Shown: piece after piece, positions 58,765 through 64,000 of the stretch | Layout of the letters: every line of letters begins with the position of its first letter | Numbering within the stretch: position 1 is the stretch's first letter | Assembly: GCA_964488025.1 (NCBI GenBank) | Contig: CAZATJ010000001.1 | Coordinates: forward strand, 65,683-129,682 | Direction: 5' to 3' | Length of the DNA: 64,000 nt | From: UBA1568 sp964488025 | Lineage (GTDB): Bacteria > Patescibacteriota > Minisyncoccia > Moranbacterales > UBA1568 | The notes under the pieces: model-generated | Told to the model about the DNA's origin: nothing | The model's input: only the letters and a program-made list of their open reading frames with translations | Databases searched by the model: none | Made by a program: the position numbers and the translations under genes

Positions 58765-60612
58765 ATGGAAAAAATGCTCAAAAATCTCTCTACTCTGATA
58801 CTACTCTTCCTGCTCGTTTCGGGCATCATTATCCTGTATCAATCCCCTGAAAATAAGCCCGCCGAAGTATCATTGAGCGAGCTGGTATCGCAAATCAACC
58901 AGGATCAGGTCAAAGAAATAACCGTCAAAAACAATGAACTTTCCATCGTCCTTAAAGATGGTAAGAAGGAAAAGGCTGGAAAAGAGCCAGAAAGTTCCCT
59001 TTCCGAGACTCTTAGTAATTACGGTATCGACAAGGAAAAGCTGAATGGGGTCTCCCTCAATATTACCGAGGATTCCGGGCTCGGATTCTGGCTCACCGCT
59101 ATCCTGCCCTTTCTTCTCCCCTTTATCCTTATTTCCGCCTTTATCTGGTTCATGATGCGCCAAGCCCAGCGTGGCAACTCTCAGGCGCTTTCCTTCGGTA
59201 TGAGCCGTGCCCGCATGATTGATCCCAAAGACAAGAAGAAAAAAACCACCTTTGCCGATGTCGCCGGGGCCATAGAGGCCAAAACCGAACTGGAAGAGAT
59301 CGTGGAGTTCCTGAAACACCCGAAAAAGTTCCTCAATATGGGAGCAAAAATCCCGAAAGGGGTGCTGCTTCTCGGTCCTCCAGGAACCGGTAAAACGCTC
59401 ATGGCCAAAGCAGTCGCTGGCGAAGCTGGCGTCCCCTTTTTCAATATTAGTGGCAGTGAATTCGTCGAGATGTTCGTAGGAGTCGGAGCCAGTCGTGTCC
59501 GCGACCTTTTCAAGCAGGCCAAAAAAAACGCCCCTGCTATCGTTTTTATCGATGAAATTGATGCCGTCGGTCGCCATCGCGGTGCTGGTATGGGCGGTGG
59601 ACACGATGAACGGGAACAAACACTCAATCAAATTCTCGTTGAAATGGATGGTTTCGAGACAGATACGAGTGTCATCGTTATTGCCTCTACCAACCGCCCC
59701 GACGTGCTCGATCCGGCGCTCCTTCGCCCAGGGCGTTTCGACCGCCGTGTCACCATGGATTTGCCTGATATTGGTGAGCGAGAGCAAATACTCGCTATCC
59801 ACGTTAAAAATAAGCCCATCGAAGAAGGCGTCCCTATGCGCACTATTGCTGAACGCACTCCCGGATTCTCTGGCGCTGACCTGGCTAACCTCGTCAATGA
59901 GGCTGCTATCCTGGCGACCAGACGAAATAAGAAAATTATCAGCATGCCGGAACTGACCGAGTCGATCGAAAAAGTCATTCTCGGTCCCGAGCGTCGCAGC
60001 CGTGTCATCAATAAGAAAGAGAAGGAAATCATCGCCTACCATGAGGGCGGTCATGCTCTGGTCGGCGCCAGTCTCCCCCATGCCGATCCTGTCCATAAAG
60101 TCTCCATCATCTCGCGCGGTCATGCTGGTGGTTACACGCTGGCCGTTCCGGAAGAGGAAAAAAGCCTTCATTCCTACAATTACTTCATCGACGAACTCGC
60201 GGTATTTCTCGGGGGTTACGCCAGCGAAAAACTCGTGTTCGGCGATATCACTACCGGTCCATCGAACGACCTGGAGCGCGCCACGCAAATGGCTCGCAAT
60301 ATGGTGACCCGCTACGGCATGAGCCGTCTCGGCGCCCGGACATTCGGAAAAAAAGAAGAGCTCATCTTTCTTGGTCGTGAAATGCACGAAGAACGTAATT
60401 ATTCCGAAAAAACCGCCCAGGATATCGATATCGAAGTCACTCACCTCATTGATGAGGCCTTCAAGCGTGCTACCGCCATTCTCACGGAAAAACGAACCAC
60501 CTTAAACGCTATCGCCTCGGCCCTGCTTGAAAAAGAAACCCTCGAAAAAGACGAATTCGCCGCCATCGTCGCCGGAAAAGTCACCATTCAAGCCCCCAAA
60601 GAAATCCTTTAA
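58765..60612 (+). CDS. ftsH: ATP-dependent zinc metalloprotease FtsH
   Basis: 615 aa membrane AAA protease. TM1 ~8-26 and TM2 ~107-129 flank an outside loop; Walker A GPPGTGKT (204-211), pore motif FVEMFVGVGAS, Walker B IVFIDEIDAVG, SRH and arginine fingers (TNRPDVLDPALLRPGRFDRR), zinc site HEGGH (426-430), and DLERATQMARNMVTRYGMS. It degrades misfolded membrane and some cytoplasmic proteins. The order tilS-ftsH is widely conserved. Confidence 0.98.
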   Translation: MEKMLKNLSTLILLFLLVSGIIILYQSPENKPAEVSLSELVSQINQDQVKEITVKNNELSIVLKDGKKEKAGKEPESSLSETLSNYGIDKEKLNGVSLNITEDSGLGFWLTAILPFLLPFILISAFIWFMMRQAQRGNSQALSFGMSRARMIDPKDKKKKTTFADVAGAIEAKTELEEIVEFLKHPKKFLNMGAKIPKGVLLLGPPGTGKTLMAKAVAGEAGVPFFNISGSEFVEMFVGVGASRVRDLFKQAKKNAPAIVFIDEIDAVGRHRGAGMGGGHDEREQTLNQILVEMDGFETDTSVIVIASTNRPDVLDPALLRPGRFDRRVTMDLPDIGEREQILAIHVKNKPIEEGVPMRTIAERTPGFSGADLANLVNEAAILATRRNKKIISMPELTESIEKVILGPERRSRVINKKEKEIIAYHEGGHALVGASLPHADPVHKVSIISRGHAGGYTLAVPEEEKSLHSYNYFIDELAVFLGGYASEKLVFGDITTGPSNDLERATQMARNMVTRYGMSRLGARTFGKKEELIFLGREMHEERNYSEKTAQDIDIEVTHLIDEAFKRATAILTEKRTTLNAIASALLEKETLEKDEFAAIVAGKVTIQAPKEIL

Positions 60613-60646
60613 ATATATTTCTTCGGATTTCTCTCTTTCATTCTCT

Positions 60647-61522
60647 ATGGAAAAGATATCATTCCTTGATATTCTCTCTCGGGGCTGGAGCCTCTCGCTC
60701 TCCCGCATCAGCCTCTTCCTCTTCGGAATCCTCATTGCTCTTCCTATCGGACTAGAGGTTTTCATCAAACCCTCATCGGAAGAGTCCTTCTTCACTCTTC
60801 TCTCGCAGTACGCCACGTTTCACCCATTCGGCACGCTCTTCCTTATTCTTAGTCTTTTTTTTACCTCACTCCTTGGAAAAAGTGGGCTGATCATCATGCT
60901 CAACAAAACGGAACAGGATAATCAAGCCGCAAAAAAAATGCCCACGCTTACCGAATTTTTGAAGGCTTTCAAGAGGGCGATTCAGCTTGATATTTCCGTT
61001 ATCGGATTTTTCATACTGCTCACCATCGTCCTCTCCCTGCCGGCACTCTTGGCGACCTACACCCTGGGAACGGTTCCTGACATCCTCGCCTTTCTCTCTC
61101 TGCTGGTCTTTGTTCCGATAATCATCGTCGCTTTCTTTATCCGGGAATTTTCTTACTTCTACTTTCTTCTCTCCCCTCTCAAACTCACCTCCTCTCTCGG
61201 GGCCGGTGCCAATCTTTTCATGAACAAACGTTTTCTTTCGATCACTTTTGGATTCTTTTCCCTCCTCATTACCATACTCTTTACTTTTTCTTTCAATCTC
61301 GTTATGCTAGGTATTGTCGTCGTTTTTCAAAAAATCGTTCCTTCCCTATCAGAAAATATCGTCCTCCTTATAGTCAGCCTTCTTTACTTCTCCTGGTACG
61401 GGGTATTCCGTCAAACGCTCTGGTTTCTGTTCTTCAAAAGCCTGGCGGCACCGAAAGATGACCTCCCGGAAAAGGAAGAAATTCTCCTTGAGAAAAAAGT
61501 CTCTGAAATTCCTTCGATATAG
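60647..61522 (+). CDS. Polytopic membrane protein of unknown function
   Basis: 291 aa from ATG 60647, 34 nt after ftsH; the frame upstream only overlaps ftsH. About six hydrophobic helices (SLSRISLFLFGILIALPIGL, SVIGFFILLTIVLSLPALLA, ITFGFFSLLITILFTFSFNL) and a basic/acidic C-terminal tail. The layout resembles CPR membrane proteins of the DUF4013/YIP1-like kind, but I cannot assign a family. It may share the ftsH transcript and lead into tRNA-Val. Confidence 0.65.
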   Translation: MEKISFLDILSRGWSLSLSRISLFLFGILIALPIGLEVFIKPSSEESFFTLLSQYATFHPFGTLFLILSLFFTSLLGKSGLIIMLNKTEQDNQAAKKMPTLTEFLKAFKRAIQLDISVIGFFILLTIVLSLPALLATYTLGTVPDILAFLSLLVFVPIIIVAFFIREFSYFYFLLSPLKLTSSLGAGANLFMNKRFLSITFGFFSLLITILFTFSFNLVMLGIVVVFQKIVPSLSENIVLLIVSLLYFSWYGVFRQTLWFLFFKSLAAPKDDLPEKEEILLEKKVSEIPSI

Positions 61523-61542
61523 AAACAAGAGAAGAATCCTAC

Positions 61543-61619
61543 GGGTGTATAGCTCAGCTGGTTAGAGCGTCACATTGACATTGTGAAGGTCTCTGGTTCG
61601 AATCCAGATACACCCACCA
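61543..61619 (+). tRNA. tRNA-Val (GAC)
   Basis: Acceptor GGGTGTA/TACACCC, D-arm GCTCAGCTGGTTAGAGC, anticodon loop TTGACAT (anticodon GAC), T-arm CTGGTTCGAATCCAG, discriminator A and encoded CCA (61617-61619). Confidence 0.96.
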
Positions 61620-61676
61620 CTTTCAACAATAGCAGGGTTGTGCGTGGATTCTCACCGAACAAAAAGTCAAGGTTAT

Positions 61677-61720
61677 AAAAAACAGAAAAACTCGGAGTGC
61701 TCCGAGCTTTTCTGTTTTTT
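61677..61720. terminator. Strong bidirectional terminator
   Basis: AAAAAACAGAAAA, CGGAG-TG-CTCCG and TTTTCTGTTTTTT form a long stem ending tRNA-Val (plus) and the secreted-protein gene (minus). Confidence 0.9.
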
Positions 61721-61727
61721 ATCACTG

Positions 61728-62807
61728 TTAACAACCACCGCTACAGTAAACTCCCCCGTCCCTCGCCGGTGGTGGCGGTTTGGCATATGTATTGACCAGC
61801 ACGTCAGTCCGTTGACTCACCTCCTTGGTAAATTTCGCCGCTGGACCAAGGGCTCTGTCCACCTCGTTAAGTTTTCCTACAATCTTATTATCAACGCTTC
61901 TGATTTCCTTTCGAATACTCGCTTGAATCTTTCCTACTCCGCGCTGCACGAGATTGGAGATCGTCTTGTTCACCAGTGCCGACATCACTCCGGAAAGAAA
62001 TTCTCCCGGGTTCTGGGCCGCCGCAATAATATTGTTTCCGATATTTTGAACATTGTTGGATATCCCCATTACCGTCGCCGCCGGAGCGATGGTAACACCG
62101 TTTTGTTCCACTCCGGTAAATCCCGAAGACTGAGCCTTCGTTTTCGCCAGTTCTTGGGCATTCGCCAGTTCTTGAGCATAGGCTGTCTGAGAAACCATCT
62201 GGAATCCAAAAGGGTTATTCATCGGATTCGACACAAAGGCATTGAAACCCCTGAAGTCCCCTTCCTGAAACATGATCTGCGGGTTCGGCGTATACTCGTC
62301 CAGATTATAGGTCAAAGACGGGAAACTCGCGCCAGACTCGTCCGGAATCCCCGCGTTACTGACCAGATAATTAACATAATTCCCACTCACGTTTCCGGCT
62401 ACATCCCCGATACCGACATAGTTCGCCGATGCGTATTTTCCGCGAGTCGTCAAAGTAAAAAAATCATTCATGTAAAGCCGTGCTTGCTGAGCCGGTGTCT
62501 CGTAGAGATAATTATTCCAATCAGTGATAAAAAGGGCCTTACTCGAAGATGAGCCGCCAATCATCTGCCCAACCTTACTGTTCAATATCTCAGTAGCCGC
62601 TATTTTAAGAGTTCCCATTATCGCACCCTCGATCTGACGCTTGATAGTATCCATGATTTGTCCCATCAGCTCAGCCCCTATGGACTCCCCCCACGCACCA
62701 GCTCGAGCCGGTGATGGAACAAAAACCACAGAAGCAACCACGAAAAAAATAAGCAGACCTTTTGCTAAAAATATCCGAGAAAAAATATTTTTTACCACCG
62801 TACTCAT
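61728..62807 (-). CDS. Secreted helical protein, possible T4SS accessory
   Basis: 359 aa: signal peptide (LLIFFVVASVVFVPSPARA, then GAWGES), helical body with QIMDTIKRQIEGAIMGTLKI and VNKTISNLVQRGVGKIQASI, and a C-terminal tail PPPPARDGGVYCSGGC with two cysteines. An in-frame 5-residue direct repeat (AQELANAQELA) shows a local duplication. Size, signal and helical content recall VirB5/TraE-type surface proteins of CPR secretion clusters, but no diagnostic motif is seen. Cotranscribed with the gene upstream (7-nt spacing). Confidence 0.6.
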   Translation of the reverse strand: MSTVVKNIFSRIFLAKGLLIFFVVASVVFVPSPARAGAWGESIGAELMGQIMDTIKRQIEGAIMGTLKIAATEILNSKVGQMIGGSSSSKALFITDWNNYLYETPAQQARLYMNDFFTLTTRGKYASANYVGIGDVAGNVSGNYVNYLVSNAGIPDESGASFPSLTYNLDEYTPNPQIMFQEGDFRGFNAFVSNPMNNPFGFQMVSQTAYAQELANAQELAKTKAQSSGFTGVEQNGVTIAPAATVMGISNNVQNIGNNIIAAAQNPGEFLSGVMSALVNKTISNLVQRGVGKIQASIRKEIRSVDNKIVGKLNEVDRALGPAAKFTKEVSQRTDVLVNTYAKPPPPARDGGVYCSGGC

Positions 62808-62814
62808 AACATTT

Positions 62815-63813
62815 TTATAGATCTATAGGAATTTCTTTTATTCCCAGTTCATTCAATTTCCCAGAAACCTCCGATGAAAAATCGGAAACCACTCCGAGAA
62901 AACCTTGTATCTTTGAAAGTGATGCAATCTGCCCGATGGGATCGTTTTCACTGTTTGGCTTGACTTCATTCTTGAGCTCCATGGTATACCTTGCCATTCT
63001 CATCGCTTTTATATGAACATCAAGCATCCCCTCAGGAACCTCGACATCCTTTGTCTCATCAAGAATTTTTTTTCCTTTATTTGCCAAATCTTCAACATAC
63101 TTACTGTTTCCTAACATAAGCGCAGAAAGAGATTCCGTACCGAGAGAGGTGAGCATCGTGTCAAGGTCGGTATCATTGTGAAGTTTCTTCGGAGAATTAT
63201 TGGCCAAAATATAGGCCATGACGGTCAGATATTCTACGGCATCTTCTTTCTCCTGTTCGGTACGCTTATCCCCTTTCAATTTATTTGATAACTTTTTTAT
63301 TTTTATCCCATCGACACTTACCTCTGGCAACACGACTTCTTGATCGGTCTGACTCATAATATTCTCCACCGACGCATTAATATCATCAATCGTCACCTCG
63401 CCATTGGTGCCAGACGAACTCTCCTTAACGATACTAGCAATTTCCTCGGAAACCTGATCCGTCATATTTACCGTTTTGGTACCTAATTGGGTTTCGGCAC
63501 TTTCCCGAGTATCAATACCGGCAGAGAGCTTATCTCCGGGCGCGGCCTTCATCGGATCATACCCGCTCTCCACCTCCACACCATCCATATACCCATCACC
63601 ATCAGTATCTTTGTTCAACGGATCAGTCTTGTAGAGTGCTTCCTCATCATTACTGAGTCCGTCCTGATCCGAATCTTGAAAAATATTTTTACCCGTAACA
63701 GTGTCATCAGCAAAAACAAAAAAAGTCACACTCAAAAAGAGGAGACTAAAAAAAAGAAACATGGTAACCCGCGCGTTGGTCTCTGAAATACCCGACAGAA
63801 AATAGCGCAACAT
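62815..63813 (-). CDS. Secreted protein with thrombospondin type 3-like calcium repeats
   Basis: 332 aa from ATG 63813. Hydrophobic segment VTMFLFFSLLFLSVTFFVFA is a signal or anchor. Next come DSDQDGLSNDEEALYKTDPL and NKDTDGDGYMDGVEVESGYD, two acidic calcium-binding repeats of the thrombospondin type 3/dockerin-like kind common on bacterial surface proteins. Residues ~120-330 are helical with no known domain (TEQEKEDAVEYLTVMAYILA). First gene of a two-gene operon with a clear promoter. Role unknown, likely surface-exposed. Confidence 0.7.
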   Translation of the reverse strand: MLRYFLSGISETNARVTMFLFFSLLFLSVTFFVFADDTVTGKNIFQDSDQDGLSNDEEALYKTDPLNKDTDGDGYMDGVEVESGYDPMKAAPGDKLSAGIDTRESAETQLGTKTVNMTDQVSEEIASIVKESSSGTNGEVTIDDINASVENIMSQTDQEVVLPEVSVDGIKIKKLSNKLKGDKRTEQEKEDAVEYLTVMAYILANNSPKKLHNDTDLDTMLTSLGTESLSALMLGNSKYVEDLANKGKKILDETKDVEVPEGMLDVHIKAMRMARYTMELKNEVKPNSENDPIGQIASLSKIQGFLGVVSDFSSEVSGKLNELGIKEIPIDL

Positions 63814-64000
63814 AAAAAATAATTTTGATTTTTTCAAACACCGTCCTTCAAATGCGGATCACTACTGCATCTCTGAAAATAGTATATCATTTTTTAAAAA
63901 TAATACCAATAGTTTTTTAAAGACACATCCCTCATAATCAACTCCATAAAAAAATTTTATTCCCCCATGCTCGAGAATTTCCTTGTAAAGACACTTCCAA
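63814..64000. other. AT-rich window end, no gene
   Basis: 187 bp of low-GC sequence holding the promoter at 63881-63909. Nothing else is recognisable before the window ends. Confidence 0.5.
63881..63909 (-). promoter_or_regulatory. sigma70 promoter of the secreted-protein operon
   Basis: Minus strand: TTGGTA (63904-63909), 17-nt spacer, TATACT (63881-63886). Predicted start ~63874, leader about 60 nt. Confidence 0.65.

Noticed and set aside
58870..60444. 524-codon open frame antisense to ftsH
   Set aside because: It is the mirror of a highly conserved gene; its translation is low-complexity in D, G and F and has no family features.
1..64000. CRISPR arrays, insertion sequences, rRNA genes
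   Set aside because: No regularly spaced direct repeats, transposase-like genes or rRNA motifs were seen.

Overview
The window looks like a chromosomal scaffold from a small-genome bacterium of the Candidate Phyla Radiation (Patescibacteria, Parcubacteria/Moranbacteria-like). This is inferred from gene content: a short IF-2, a split VirB4/TraC-like ATPase with PrgI and VirB6 relatives, an expanded VirB2-like pilin family, an isopentenyl phosphate kinase, a ferredoxin of the CIGAAxC type, and very compact gene packing. Genes overlap across TGA stops (sufC into sufB, sufS into sufU), so TGA is a stop codon here; that argues against Gracilibacteria/SR1. There is one 100-N scaffold gap (7322-7421). 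No CRISPR array, insertion sequence or prophage is visible.

Layout. 1-2 kb: dusB and a short unknown gene. 2-7.7 kb: a SUF iron-sulfur assembly operon (Rrf2 regulator, sufC, sufB, short sufD, sufS, sufU), then a ferredoxin and a SufT-like gene on either side of the gap, opposed by korAB (2-oxoacid:ferredoxin oxidoreductase). The suf promoter carries a near-perfect IscR type 1 operator. 10.3-13.4 kb: six small membrane genes carrying eight copies of one VirB2-like pilin module. 13.5-23.4 kb: typA, a solute-binding lipoprotein plus methyltransferase pair bracketed by an inverted dispersed repeat, infB, cca, and tRNA-Ser, -Pro and -Leu.

23.4-35.3 kb: a type IV secretion-like operon (VirB6-like, PrgI, split VirB4, large secreted protein) followed by a LysM-CHAP wall hydrolase. 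35.4-51.8 kb: a Xer recombinase, UvrD/PcrA, a UbiA-like prenyltransferase, rsmA, an RlpA-like wall protein, a ComM-like ATPase, lspA, a degenerate DksA, YraN, PNPase, an NYN protein, rpsO, isopentenyl phosphate kinase and a Nudix-like protein. 51.9-64 kb: gyrA, a metallo-beta-lactamase-fold protein, rpsA, gmk with an altered P-loop, tilS, ftsH, a membrane protein, tRNA-Val, and two secreted proteins that may belong with the secretion machine.

The least explained sequences are non-coding. (1) A roughly 145-nt element (6930-7075) folds as a 21-bp closing stem with two internal hairpins and a possible pseudoknot, just upstream of the ferredoxin. (2) A roughly 570-nt intergenic transcript (45733 down to about 45162, minus strand) has a nearly consensus sigma70 promoter, many hairpins separated by A-rich linkers, and a T7 tract at its end; I cannot assign it to a known RNA class. 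Translation and iron-sulfur genes form coherent sets, while the pili/secretion genes, wall hydrolases and ComM suggest a surface apparatus for attachment or DNA uptake (inference).
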